DNA from: Ophiodon elongatus
Lineage: Eukaryota > Chordata > Actinopteri > Perciformes > Hexagrammidae
Assembly: GCA_016806645.1 (NCBI GenBank)
Contig: JACSYO010001370.1
Location: 2,501-66,500 of the forward strand
DNA: 64,000 nt
Reading direction: 5' to 3'
The notes beneath the pieces are model-generated. The model saw only the letters and a list, made by a program, of their open reading frames with translations, did no database searches and was not told the DNA's origin. Shown piece after piece: positions 1-12,440 of the stretch; positions within the stretch are counted from its first letter, which is position 1; each line of letters starts with the position of its first letter. The position numbers and the translations under genes were made by a program.

Positions 1-1550
<1,550 letters not shown>

Positions 1551-1551
1551 T

Positions 1552-1557
1552 TTTATT
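1552..1557 (-). terminator. kcmf1: Candidate poly(A) signal for kcmf1
   Basis: Minus-strand AATAAA lies about 200 nt past the stop codon. Further A/T-rich candidates lie near 190-200, so a longer 3' UTR is equally possible. Confidence 0.35.
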
Positions 1558-1758
1558 CAATGTACACAACGTAATAGACACGGGGCTGAGTGGGGCGCGA
1601 CAGAGCTGAAATGACAATCACTGAGAAAAATAATAATAATAATAATAAAAACAAAGCCAAAAAGAACTGCAGTCTTTTTTGTCATCCATTGGCAGTTGGA
1701 CCGACTCAGCAGTCGGCCGCGATCAACGGTGGTCTGAGGGGAGGGAGGGGCCATGTCA

Positions 1759-2086
1759 TCAAAGGGGCGGCGCGGGGGGCTCTTTCTTCGTCGGCGCCGC
1801 TTTAGCCGTCGCTTTCGTCGTCCTGGTCGCCGAGTTCATCTCCTTGAGGTTGAGGTTCTCCAGCGCCACGTCCAGGGTCATGACCTCAACACAGCCCATG
1901 GCCTCGAAGTCGGCGAAGTTCCGCAGCGAGCCGTGACAGTCGTCCTCGTCCTCCTCCGAGGAGGCCGAGGCGTCCTCGTCGGGCAGCAGCGTGGACAGCA
2001 GCAGCTCCGTCACAAACAGGCTCCTGTCGGCCCACTGGGCCTCGCACGCCTGCCGTTCTGCCTCCGACAGCCGCGGTTCGCTCAGC
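1759..2086 (-). CDS. kcmf1: kcmf1 coding exon 7 (acidic C-terminus, stop)
   Basis: It encodes LSEPRLSEAERQ, ADRSLFVTELLLSTLL, an acidic Ser/Glu/Asp run, FADFEAMGCVEVMTLDVALENLNLKE, a Lys/Ala-rich stretch and PPAPPL. It ends at TGA (1761-1759). The intron before it is only 86 nt. The final PPL and the VALENLNLKE block match KCMF1 tails. Confidence 0.93.
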
Positions 2087-3135
2087 CTGGAGGCGGGACA
2101 GATTGGACGGCATTGAGACAAAAGGCGGGAGGAGCGCGTAACATGCAGGTCAAACATCCCCGCCCCCCTTACCTGCTGAGTAGAAACTGGGAGCTATGTG
2201 CAGTTTGCTGCGTGTTGGATTCAGGCGGGCCCGGGTTGGGACTAGGGTTGCTGTTGTGGTTGGCGCTGGAGTTGGGGTTGGCGCCGGCTGAATTGGTGTT
2301 GAGGATGGCGTTGGCTCGGCCGCCGCCCCGGGTGGCGTTCCGGGCCGTCTCCAGCTGCTGCCGTGCCGCCTGGGCCTGCTGGCGCTCCAGCTGGAGTTGC
2401 ATCTGAAGCTGCTGGAGCTGGGAGGCCGAGGGGCCTGAGCTGAGCTGTCCGCCCGCCGAGCGCCGCACCCCCGACAACTGGGACAGAAGCTCTGTTGGGA
2501 GAAGGCGGGGGTGGGGGTGGGGGTGGGGGGGTAAAGGAAGAGATGAGGGCTCAGTGCCAGAAACGAACACTTCAATGTCACTTCAATCCTGTGCTACTCA
2601 GCTGCAACATGAACACCGTTAGCAAGAAGGCCTCAGTTTAAGCTCCCATGAAAACATGATCTTTAAGCACATGTTGATGACAGATCATAATCAAAATAAT
2701 ACGACCTTTTCAAGAATTTGCGTTGTCAACTTAATGTCAAATTGGTCACATTGTTTATCCCTAAAAACTAACATCTATGAGCTACACTGTCCCAGACCCC
2801 CCCACCCCGTAGCCTCTGATCCACTATCAAAAGGTGCAGCAATAGAACTCAAAAGACCCTCAGCGGGCTAAAAACCCAACCAGTCGGATCACCGGCCCAG
2901 CAGGTATTGTGGCTCATTAGCGAGGAGGCTGTTTGTGAGGCGGACCGAACAGGGACCCTCATTATGGCACAGCTGGGGCTGACATGGCGAATGCCAAGCA
3001 TTGAACCGGATTGAAATTGGGAACAGGATAAACAAGCAACAACTCGGCCCAGAATACCTTTAGGCCGACTGCAGGGAACTTATCTGTATGTGTGAGAAGC
3101 CATTTGTTTCATGACGTATTGATTTAGTACTAAGC

Positions 3136-3180
<45 letters not shown>

Positions 3181-5234
3181 AGACCTCCTGCTGTTGTAGC
3201 AGGGTGACACTGAATTGAATTGTTTTCTGCCCGACTGTGTTGTCTGACCTACATCAGGTTCTGCAGCTGTGTCCACATGGGTCTACTGTGTCACTGTGCC
3301 TTCTCCACACACGTGCGTGCGTGCGTGCGTGACTGACCTGCTATGGGGTCCATGGCCTCTCTGCTGTAGTTGGAGCTCTGCGAGGAGCTCTGGCTGGTGG
3401 AGAGCCCCCCTGTGGTGCTGCTGGTGAAGTGCATGTTGGACCTGCGGGCTCGCGGACCCCCCAGCCCACGCCCAGGATGAAACATCCTCCTCACGTGCCG
3501 CACCCCACTGGACTCATCGTGAAGCTGGTCGTTAAGGAACCCACCAATAGCATGACGGTGCTAGTTTTTGATGACACTGATTCCACAAAATGCCCCGTCA
3601 TTAGTTCCTAGAGCCCGAGCCGATTATCCAACCTGCTCGTTTTGTCCGACCAACAGTCCAAAACCAAAAGATATATATTTTTTAATTATTCTCACATTTA
3701 AGAAGCTGGAATCAGCAAATATCAGGCATATTTGCATGCAAAATAATTTAAAATGATAAATTAACTGTCGGCTATTAGTTCTACGTTAATCAGCGAACAC
3801 AATTAACAATCCATCGATACACCAACGTATTGGCGTGGTACTCTCACGTCACCACGAACCCACACACCACGGGGGTACGCCCACAGGCCAAAGCCCTTCC
3901 TGTGAGGCTTAGGGGGAACACCTTCCGGCTGTTTCATCCAACGACACTTTTGCATCTTTGCTTTCGTCAACGACACTATTCAAAGTGCTCCATAAATAGA
4001 TGCGCAGCGCGCCGAGTGTTTCGGCCGGTTCCTGCCAGGCAAAGCACAGATGCTGCCATTTCATGCAATTTGATAAACGACAAATCTTTGAAAAGTCCAC
4101 AGCGAGAGCCAACTCAGACATTTTCAATTTAAAAAAGGAACGAGGTAGGATGTGTACGCATTTCGGAAATATAACCCAACTAATACACTACAGCGGAGCC
4201 TCAAGTTTGAATAAGATCCCACGGTAATTAAATAAGAGATAAGACAAGACCATATCACAACTTGTGCCCCAACTGTTGCTGCCTTTGCAGTCACCTCGCC
4301 GTTGCACCGATTGCAATTCAATTTTCTCGGCCGATTCTGATTTTCGGCTGTCCGATCCACTTACCGGGTCAGCGTCACGGTAAATATCGATCCAGACTGG
4401 ATTAGTACAGCCTGACACACCAGCAAAACGCAACACTACCTCTCATGGCTTTCTTTTTTTTGGTGGGGGGAGGGGGGTGCAGTCTCAAAAGAGGAGAAAA
4501 CAAGCAATGGAGGAAAAAAAGATTAGCACTTGGCCTCATCTCTTGACTTTCATCTTTGCATCGAACCCAGTGGCAAACAGCGTGCAACCTGATCGCCCTG
4601 AGAGAAGCCCGTACTCACACGGCTCGACACATCATTTAGTTTACACGAGAACAAGCCAGGAAATCATTACTGCACATATTCGGAGATTTAATCTCCGTCA
4701 TCTTCACCCACCAAGGTGACGTATGAAACCAGCCCAGGAGGCTCCAACGTGACCGGCGAAACGTCGACAAATGTCAGTTCGAGTGAACAGAAGCCTCCCT
4801 TGTGCGCTGATCTTTGGATTGACAAAGCAATCTGGGAGACACACACCGGACCACCTCTTCCACATGGCACTGAACAGTTTCCACACAAAAAACCTCGAAA
4901 TATCTGCTCACCATCACATAAGTGACTTCACTTTTTTTTTTTTTTTTTTTTTTTACAGTCAATATAGCAGTACCGTATAGTTTTTGTGCCATTTGATGTG
5001 ATTTCTGTTTAATACCTCAGACAGAGGATGTTTGTTTTAACAGAAGCACCTTACTTCGTTTTTCATCATGTCTGTGGAGGAGGAGGGCACGACTATTTGA
5101 AAAGGATATCAGGTCTCTGGGTGCTCTGTGTTCAAGTGTGAGATGAGCAGCAAAGTCATCCGTCACGTGATTGGGATCGCCGCCTGGCAGCGCTGCACAT
5201 ATGGGGCAGATCTGGGGGGGGGGGGAGGAAGAAA

Positions 5235-5268
<34 letters not shown>

Positions 5269-8200
5269 ACACGTTAATATCAGCACACAATCGAATGCAA
5301 TATTAAATTATGAGAAGATGCGATAACCGGGGAGCTCCAGCTCTGCGTCACAAATCCTAACAGATAGGAAGTGAAGTTGAAGACAAGGATCAATTTGGAA
5401 ACGTTTTGACATTTTGCTGAATTCAATTTGCTGGTGCTTCTGTTGTACCAGGGGAGAAAAGGGCCATACGATTCTGTTAAGTTCTTGTATTTGAAATGTT
5501 TAAAATCTAAGTTTGCCTTGCTAACTTCCAGTATTGACTTAGTCAAAACCGGCAGGTGAAGTATTTGCCAAACATCCTTTTTTCTTTTTTTTTTTAAATC
5601 CAAAAGGACAATAATTTACATACTACATTTACTAAAGACTTTCATAACTTGACAAAGTCAAACAATATCTAAAAGGTCATGAATCACATTAAGATTTTTT
5701 TGATAATTCTGGAGGATTGTTGATATTTGAACCCAAACAAATGCATCTCTCCAGATTTACCATCCCTCTCGCTCCCACTGCCTTCCTCTCTACACAGCAT
5801 GGCCTTTCCCCCGGCTAACAGTGCTGTGGGGCTCGTAGGGCTTAATGTACCGAAGAGCTCCAACCTTCATTGATAACATTGACATTTTAATTTATTATTA
5901 GTAATAATAATAATAAAAGGCTGAGCATCCGGTGTGTAATAGTCCACCTTCTCTTTCTCTCTCAAACAAACACTCAAATTTATTGAAAAAAGATAATGAT
6001 GGTAATCTTTTTCCAAATTCACATGTTTTTTTTTAATCCAATGAAATATTGTGCTTCCATTCATATTTGTTGGCGTTTAGTCTTTTTAAACAAGTGTTTT
6101 GTTCCCCTGCTTGCTGCGGCTCTCACACACACATGGAAGCTCACACCTGGACATCCGGAGCTCCATTCAAAAGGCTCAATGGAAGATTTGAATGTAAAAA
6201 AGACAAATCGGTGGTTCGACTCGTGCGTGACGGTGAGAGGAAAGATTGCCGAGTTCAATGCAATTACCGCACAAATAGCCTGTAATGTTATGTTCATTAT
6301 TCAGGTTTTCTATTTATCCATGTATTGCCTTTGCAGCCCGGTGCTGGTCCATGGCCCGCTGGATGGGGATCCCTGATCTAATGAGGGTTATGACTGGAAA
6401 TGATTCAGCTGAATGCAACAGAGATAAACTGAAAACACTGAGTTGTTCATTTTACAATATTTCAGCAAAAAGTGTGTTTGGGGTGTTTGAGAGCACGAGT
6501 GCGTGTACCTGCTACATGGTTTTGATATTTAAGGTAAATAAACGTACCAAACTAAATAACTAGCAGTCTCAATCTCACTGTGGTAAATTAATAAACCTTG
6601 ACTAACCAATATCTATTTTAAAGAAAAGTACTGAAATTATTTTCCACGCATTGTGAAAAACATCAGTAGTAATGTTTGCTGTACGCCACATGAGCTACGG
6701 TTCTTTTAACCATTTCTCAGTAGTTCAAATCAGTGCTCTTGTTGCCGTCACTGAGCGTCTATAAATAGAGCCGCACCTTCTACCTGACTTCACTCTCAGT
6801 TCAGTTTTACTTGCAGAGTCAGAAGCTGACGTCACAACTCAAACTAGGACTGTCACACCGAAGCAAGACGACGATTAAGACGTAAACGTACCAGAGCACA
6901 CCTCTAAATGTGAGGAACAGTCTCAGAAACAGATTGGATTTACTGAAAAACATTGTGAGGTGTGTAAATGTTTCCAGGTCTTGAGATCTGCACAAACATC
7001 CAGTCACGGTTCTGTAGAAGGCTGCGCGCGTGTGTGTGTGTAGCGACGGCACCAACTCACCACTTCCGTGGAGGTCTCTGTGTGCTCTGCAGCCACGTGC
7101 TCCTGCAGGGAGATCTCCGTGTAGCCCATCCTGCCACAGTAGGGACATGTGAAGGCCTGGGGCTGCTCCACTGAGAACGCTTCTCCGCCGTAGTACAGGT
7201 CTGGAGGGGAATCAAGATGGATATTCGGCATCAATAAAAATAATAATTAAAAAAAATAATTAAAAAAAAGGGTCCATTTGGGGTGCTGCGATTGCACCAT
7301 TTCTCCCACACAGGACCACAGATGGAGGACGTTTGACAGTGACAGAAATGTTAAGATTGAGAAGCCGTATCTTAACCAGGATGTAAAACACACACAAAGT
7401 CTACGTCAAAGCCAATTTGGACAAGATGAATTAACAAGTGGGTTGAATTCAGACGAGGAGAGACACCTTCTCGTTTACCGAGCCATTTCAGCCTCGACAC
7501 AACTGTTCATAATAAAACATTTCCAAGCCCACTCACGTACAATCAACCTGGGGGCAGTTTGAACAAGCTGTTAACACAACATTGACATATTATATCACCT
7601 GATAAAGTTGTTATGGGGAACGTGTGAGCAAACAGCAGCCTATTTACACATCCAACAGACAGAGCGCCAACAAGCATTCATTCAAGTACCGTTTGTGTCC
7701 ACTTCATTGATGCAAGTACATTTTCACTTTCCTGCCAGCTCGGTTTTTAAACTCCAATTTCTGAGGCACATATCTGCTTCTTTTGTTGATGAATGCTCCG
7801 TTTTGTTCACCAGCTAGTCGCCAACCGTGTTCGGCTGCAATTTGGGGTCGGGCAGGTCGGGTACTGTGGGTTTATCTGCTGCCAACAACGTTGGTGACGA
7901 TGGGGAGGCTGAACCACAAGTGTAATGTTTACAGGCTGCAGAGTGGATCTGCAGGGTTTGGTAATAATTCGATGTGGTTTCATCAACCCGAGTGAGCCCT
8001 TTCACATTATCCGTAGTCAATATGGAAACACTGATTAGTGCAGCTTTAAAGAAAGCAGTTCGTTCAACACTTTTCCTCATCTACAGCAAGAGCTTATTAG
8101 TAGCTTCCAACACAACCGTCCATTGAAAAAAAAGAGTGTTTTTTCTTTTTCAACAGACTGTATAGCAGAATTCCCAACGTGTGAAACGCTGAACACCAAC

Positions 8201-11200
8201 ACGTTTCACGGCGCCAATGTATGAAATAATAGTCAAAGTCATCCAACAGCAAAAGAAATGATCCATTCAATCAAAACCATCATTTCACTAGATCAAAGGT
8301 CCTCAACCTTTTTTGCGCAACGGACCAGTTTCCTGTAAGACAATATTTTCATGGACCGGCCTTCAAGGTGTGGGCGATGAATATGACATAATAATATAAT
8401 AACGTAATGAAATTATACGACCGGCATAAAACATATAAAGTACATACAAAATACAACTCACCATTACGCCGAATTATCGCCACATATTAAGCAGAGCGGG
8501 CGCGTGAGAATTACCTGTAAGCGATGAACCCGTATTTTATGTAGGACTCCTGATATTGTCTTTTAAAAGGCAGCTTTATTCTTCTTGGAAATCGTAGGCT
8601 CTTCTTCTTCCTCTTCCTCTTCCTCCTCCTCCTCCTCCTCCTCCTCCTCCTCCTCCTCCTCCTCCTCCTCCTCTCTCCTCCTCCTCTCTCCTCCTCTCTC
8701 CTCCTCTCTCCTCTCTCCTCCTCTCTCCTCTCTCCTCTCTCCTCCTCCTCCTCCTTCCTCCTCCTCCCTCCTCAGGGACTTTTCCCTTTACAAAGAACTC
8801 TCCGAAGACCTTTATTTTTACTCGCTTGTGGGCTTAATTTTTGGGGTAACGCATCACATGACCAAGACGCACAGGTGGATTTATCCGGTACTTTTTCTAA
8901 ATAAAACATCTTTCAGACTGTGATAATAAATCTAATATTTTTTCCATTCATTCTTTCTGTGCGGCCCGGTACCGGTCAACCCGGTGGTTGGGGACCACTG
9001 CACTAGATGATACCGCGTCTAGTGTAATATCAAGTTCACCAATTATTAATAGTTAACAAAATGTACCTCTGTCCCCATTGCTGCCACAACAAACGGTGTA
9101 TTCATGGAGAGATAAACCAGATCAGCAGCCTAATAACTCACTCTCAAAAAAAACTCCTCAAGCGGTTTGGGTCACATCAATCACCACTATGCCATTTGGG
9201 AGCAGCCTACCCGACTGAAAACAAAAGCCGGTGGCAGCGAAAGATAACGTACACTGTAACAGTTTAACTTATTAAAGCCATTGAAGGGCGGGTTCCAAAA
9301 ACTGCCAGTATCAGAAGTTTATCCTTGTGATGACACGCCAAGAAAATCTCTTGATTATTTGTGAATCACTGTACAAACTTTAAATCCCTGGTATAAAAAC
9401 CCCACATCTTTTGCAAGTGAAGCTATTTATTCTCTTTTTCTTGGCATAGTCTGCCACGGCGTGGTGCGATGGTCTATCACCCATCGCACAAACACACACA
9501 CCCTCTGTAGATGCAGGTAAAGTGGCACTTATTTTTGATAGCTCATTGTTGATATGCGGCTTACGATAACGTCTGACTCAGAAGCACTCTGATTCTCAAA
9601 GTGGTTCATCATCTCAATGTCAGTTTATAGATATGGTGCGTCCGGTTCGGGGGTTTATCTTGGACCTGCACAGATGCAGCACAAAGGGAATCTGTTGTGT
9701 TCAGCATCCGTATTTTCTTGCCCGATTGCCAGTGCATCGTCAACATCCACCTATCGAGGTGAAGCGTTACCAGAACAGCATGAATCACAGCAACACACAT
9801 CATAACACTGACTGACAGAGCTCATGTGGCTAAAATTCACACTTCCTATATTTTCGCGGCCTGCATAGGTCCCCCTACTCATAATCAGCCTGATGTGAAC
9901 ATGCACTCCACTCACCAAAGTCAACTCGGGTTAATATACACTGCATGGGATGCTCTGTTGTGTGTCTGGTTGTGGTTGCGCCGCTCTCGTAGCACGATGC
10001 GCACAGGTCGTAGTCGTAGCAGATTAAACATTTGTACCGTCGTCCTCTGAAGTTGCCTTTCAAACATGCGTCGCAGCTCACGCCTGAAGGGGGGGGGACA
10101 AGACAAGAGAAAAGAGAGGTTACATGTTGACCCAAGTCAACTCCGTTTGTGTTGATCAACACAGCACATATAACAAATGTGTAAATACAGTGTTTTATCA
10201 TTTCGGATTTGAAGGATTATTTTTTGTCAAACACATGTTGATCGTACAAGCTATTTACTATGTATTCCCTGTTCTTATTAGGCATTACATTAGATGATTT
10301 AACTGGGATTTCCTTCACTAAGTCAGATCAAAACTAACCTGCAAATGTATTTCTCATAATCAACGAATGGTTGACAATGAATATAAGCTTCACATTTTTA
10401 CTTAATTAAAAAAAAGGTTATATTCAAAACAGAGCTATTAAAGACAAAATGAACTTTTACAGTATGATTAACAGAATAGTAACTATGCGCTTTCAAAAAG
10501 GGCATTATGACTGCGGTGGACAGAACATGAAAACCTGCTAAGTGTAACGCAATCCAATAAGATAGTCCCACAACAAATACTACTACTGCTACTACTACTA
10601 CTACAACAAATACATTGAGGGCCGTGAGAGAAGCTGAACTCGTATTATGGCGTTGTGGGAGTGCACCACCTCGCATAACATTCTATTCCAAGTGTTACTG
10701 TTGTGGTTTTATCGTCATGGTGGTGAAGGGACACGGGTGAGGTGTGTTGTGTTGTATTGTACGTCTGTGCTGGTTGATTGTAACACAATAAAGAAGGCAA
10801 TGTTCAAACTTGTATTCAAATGAAGTGCCTTAAGCTTCAGCCGCCTAAACAATTAATAAATAAACCATGCAGTAGAAACGGCACACCGGTCAGTTTTGGA
10901 CGAGACAAAACTGAATGTTGAAAGCGTCACGCGTGTGTATTTATTGCATGGATGTTGCATTGCATTATGTATTACAAGCATGTGGCTGTTCACCAATCCT
11001 TTTACTCTGGAGTGACTAACAGACTAATTGACTAACGTCTGTCCCATTAACCTAATGAAACTACTCACACCACCCAGCTCATTCACAAAGCAGCCCTTAT
11101 CGATACACTGCTTTCAACACTTTGCAGCAGAGGCTGAACCGTGTGTGTGTCACGTGGGGTAACCGGGACCCTCTTGAGTCCAGAAGCCCCCGGAGGGTCT

Positions 11201-12225
11201 TGATTGACTCGGACAGTCGTGCAAGTCCCGGTGTATTGTATGACACCGGGCTGTCTCAGCTTCCTCACGTCTCCATTCACAGGTGGCGTGCTGTTACAGC
11301 TCAGTGGCCCCCTGACCCTCATCACGTTACCGGCTGCAGACTCACGTCAACGACAGTCACGACGATAACCGGGGTTCACCTCGGGCATTAATATCTCGGC
11401 GAAGTTGACAACACGGGGAGTAAAGGCCGCTTGGGCCCGACTAACCGTCGCTGCACGTTAACTATTTAACGAATAAGCCAGCTCCCGTTAGCCCACGAGC
11501 CAGGCAGCGGAGGTAGACTCCTCCTAACTAGCTTAACTTTTCTCTTTTTACCGGCCGCTGAGCTCCGTCCTCTCGCGCCGTCGACACCGTCCGCTCACGT
11601 CGACTTGACACCGACAGCGAACTTCAAGCCAACAAGGTTGGCCACAAGGACGAGGTTCAGTGTCGCTTTGCTAAACGGTAGCTCTCGAAACTGGAATCTG
11701 AAAAAGGCCAACTTCCACGATGAAGGAGGCTGAACACGCTCCCGTTACCGAGGAGACCCCCGAGCCCCCGCAGCAGCACCGGGTCGTCCGCTCTCCCTCC
11801 CGTGTCTCCTGTCCGCGGCACTCCCCCTCGCTGCTCGTTAACCCACATCACCATCACCAGCTAGCTCACAGCTAGCTAGCACACCTAGCTCACGGTAACT
11901 AGCTTCTTCCGCTTACATGTCGGCGTTGTTTTGGTCACCGTAACGCCGGCTGTGGTCACGTCACGGCCCCCGAGACAAACATGTCAACCGCGAGCTCCGT
12001 TGGTTTCGACACACATTTTTTTGTTGTGTCCGCCATAATGCACCCCCACGAAATTACCTCGCAACCTTGCTGCTCCCAGCCGCGAGCGTTAGCTAGGACG
12101 GGCTTCAAAACAAGACACAGTCGACTAGCTAACGCTAGCAGGCGGTGCTCTGTCAGCGGTCTCTTTTTAGCACAAATCCCGGCCGGCTCGCGCCGCCGCG
12201 CGCCCTTACCTTCATGACGGGACAT
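1759..12225 (-). CDS. kcmf1: E3 ubiquitin-protein ligase KCMF1 (7 coding exons)
   Basis: Coding exons, in transcript order: 12225-12210, 10083-9916, 7200-7061, 5211-5110, 3518-3338, 2491-2173, 2086-1759. Their sum is 1254 nt (417 aa plus stop) and the frame is kept at every junction. The protein starts MSRHEG and carries a ZZ zinc finger (ligands C9, C12, C24, C27, C33, C36, H46, H50), a C2H2 finger (C80, C83, H96, H101) and a Di19-type zinc segment from residue 109. A Ser-rich linker, a Gln/Leu-rich coiled-coil region and an acidic C-terminal tail follow. These match KCMF1 closely. The family binds UBR4 and acts in ubiquitination, lysosomal and proteasomal degradation and N-degron-linked quality control. 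The mammalian protein is, from memory, about 381 aa. The extra length here lies mainly in an Asn/Ala/Pro-rich insert after the coiled coil. Introns are GT-AG except intron 4, which is AT-AC. Confidence 0.95.
2173..2491 (-). CDS. kcmf1: kcmf1 coding exon 6 (coiled coil and Asn-rich region)
   Basis: It encodes LLSQLSGVRRSAGGQ, then a Leu/Gln/Arg coiled-coil (QLQQLQMQLQLERQQAQAAR), then a low-complexity Asn/Ala/Pro/Ser segment, then SQFLLSR. The low-complexity part appears expanded relative to the mammalian protein. The donor is GTAAGG. Confidence 0.92.
2492..3337. other. kcmf1 intron 5
   Basis: GT-AG intron between the linker exon and the coiled-coil exon. Apart from the GT and GTGC microsatellites and a G-rich tract near its 3' end (about 2505-2535 on the plus strand), nothing gene-like was seen. 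Confidence 0.85.
3140..3179. repeat. (GT)n microsatellite
   Basis: It is a pure GT run of about 20 units in kcmf1 intron 5. A short GTGC run follows near 3312-3330. Confidence 0.97.
3338..3518 (-). CDS. kcmf1: kcmf1 coding exon 5 (Arg/Ser-rich linker)
   Basis: It encodes DESSGVRHVRRMFHPGRGLGG, a Ser/Thr-rich stretch and REAMDPIA, all recognisable in KCMF1. The 5' splice junction is AC (U12) and the 3' donor is GTCAGT. The exon leaves one base that joins to the next exon as Glu. Confidence 0.93.
3519..5109 (-). other. kcmf1: U12-type AT-AC intron (kcmf1 intron 4)
   Basis: On the minus strand the intron starts ATATCCTTT (5109-5101) and ends AC (3520-3519). TTCCTTAAC, a perfect U12 branch-site consensus, lies at 3539-3531. 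Its branch A is about 13 nt from the splice site, within the usual range for minor-spliceosome introns. Using these ends joins APRDL to DESSGVRHV exactly as in KCMF1. No GT-AG pair nearby gives this join. The intron also holds a poly-T tract near 4932-4953; no gene is seen inside. Confidence 0.9.
5110..5211 (-). CDS. kcmf1: kcmf1 coding exon 4 (zinc-binding Di19-like)
   Basis: It encodes ICPICAALPGGDPNHV through EHRAPRDL (residues 109-142), with CxxC and paired His residues. The acceptor is CCCAG after a C tract. There is no GT donor: the exon ends at CTG and the next nine bases are ATATCCTTT, the U12 AT-AC donor consensus. Confidence 0.93.
5226..5268. repeat. (GAAA)n microsatellite beside a poly-G run
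   Basis: About ten GAAA units next to a G run (5214-5225). On the minus strand this forms the pyrimidine tract of the kcmf1 exon 4 acceptor. Confidence 0.9.
6760..6768 (+). promoter_or_regulatory. TATA-box-like motif inside kcmf1 intron 3
   Basis: TATAAATAG is followed about 25-35 bases later by a CACTCTCAGTTCAG initiator-like stretch. It is antisense to kcmf1. No convincing ORF follows, so it may be a noncoding or TE-derived promoter, or chance. Confidence 0.25.
7061..7200 (-). CDS. kcmf1: kcmf1 coding exon 3 (C2H2 finger)
   Basis: It opens with DLYYGGEAFSVEQPQ, a KCMF1 signature. It contains the classical finger C80-x2-C83-x12-H96-x4-H101. The acceptor is CTCCAG and the donor GTGAGT. It ends on a codon boundary after TSTEV. 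Confidence 0.95.
8294..9000. mobile_element. Non-autonomous hAT-type DNA transposon
   Basis: It is flanked by perfect 8-bp direct repeats CACTAGAT (8286-8293 and 9001-9008), the target-site length of hAT elements. Its ends are inverted repeats: CAAAGGTCCTCAACC on the left and the complement of CAGTGGTCCCCAACC on the right. No transposase frame is present. The interior holds a long TCC microsatellite. The palindromic GGTACCGG near the right end is typical of this family. Confidence 0.85.
8601..8776. repeat. (TCC)n / (TCTCC)n microsatellite within the hAT element
   Basis: It is an impure TCC and CTCCT repeat of about 175 bp. It produces a spurious poly-Ser frame. Confidence 0.95.
9916..10083 (-). 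CDS. kcmf1: kcmf1 coding exon 2 (ZZ zinc finger)
   Basis: The acceptor is CTTCAG preceded by a C tract, and the donor is GTGAGT. It encodes residues 6-61 and holds the entire ZZ-type zinc finger: CxxC at 9-12, 24-27 and 33-36, and His46/His50. This exon is very strongly conserved in the family. The ZZ finger binds N-terminal degron-like ligands in this family. Confidence 0.95.
10084..12209. other. kcmf1 intron 1
   Basis: GT-AG intron. The part nearest exon 1 (about 11,400-12,200) is CpG-rich and has GCTAGC-rich runs near 11,860-11,910, continuing the promoter island. A CTA/ACT trinucleotide patch lies near 10,578-10,605. No exon is supported. Confidence 0.8.
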
Positions 12226-12440
12226 CCTACGAACACTAGCGCGGCCCCTGCTCGGGCTCCCTGGCTCGCAATGCAGAATAATATGAGTGAAGAGAAGCCG
12301 GGGTTGGTTGGCTGTCCCTGGCCTCTTCCCTCATGAAGGATCCGGTCTGGCTCACTGCCCCCCCCCCCCCCACCCGCCTCCTGCTGTGTCACTGTCCGGC
12401 GCACTGCTCCCGCATCCACACGGTGGCGCTGTTGTCTCAG
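11420..12440 (-). promoter_or_regulatory. kcmf1: CpG-rich promoter region of kcmf1
   Basis: This roughly 1-kb patch around the initiator exon has many CpG dinucleotides and high G+C against A/T-rich surroundings. No TATA box is seen at a suitable place, consistent with a housekeeping CpG-island promoter. The exact start site cannot be read from sequence. Confidence 0.6.
12210..12225 (-). CDS. kcmf1: kcmf1 coding exon 1
   Basis: It encodes MSRHE plus the first base of Gly6. The donor is GTAAGG right after 12210. It lies in GC-rich DNA that is the probable promoter region, so the 5' UTR should extend to higher coordinates. The start is chosen because MSRHEG is the conserved KCMF1 N-terminus. 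Confidence 0.9.

Larger units (their letters stand above)
5212..7060. other. kcmf1 intron 3
   Basis: GT-AG intron with no supported exon. It contains a well-formed TATA motif on the plus strand (6760-6768, listed separately) and otherwise A/T-rich unique sequence. Confidence 0.8.
7201..9915. other. kcmf1 intron 2
   Basis: GT-AG intron holding a hAT-type non-autonomous element (8294-9000). The remainder shows no supported exon. Confidence 0.8.

Noticed and set aside
1753..2406. 217-aa plus-strand frame rich in Arg and Leu
   Set aside because: It is the antisense shadow of kcmf1 exons 6 and 7 in high-G+C DNA.
5110..5286. Treating kcmf1 exon 4 as running on to the ORF end (ISFSNSRALL...)
   Set aside because: That read-through enters the U12 intron. 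The AT-AC junction gives the conserved protein.
8585..8923. 112-aa poly-Ser frame
   Set aside because: It is produced by the TCC microsatellite inside a hAT element.
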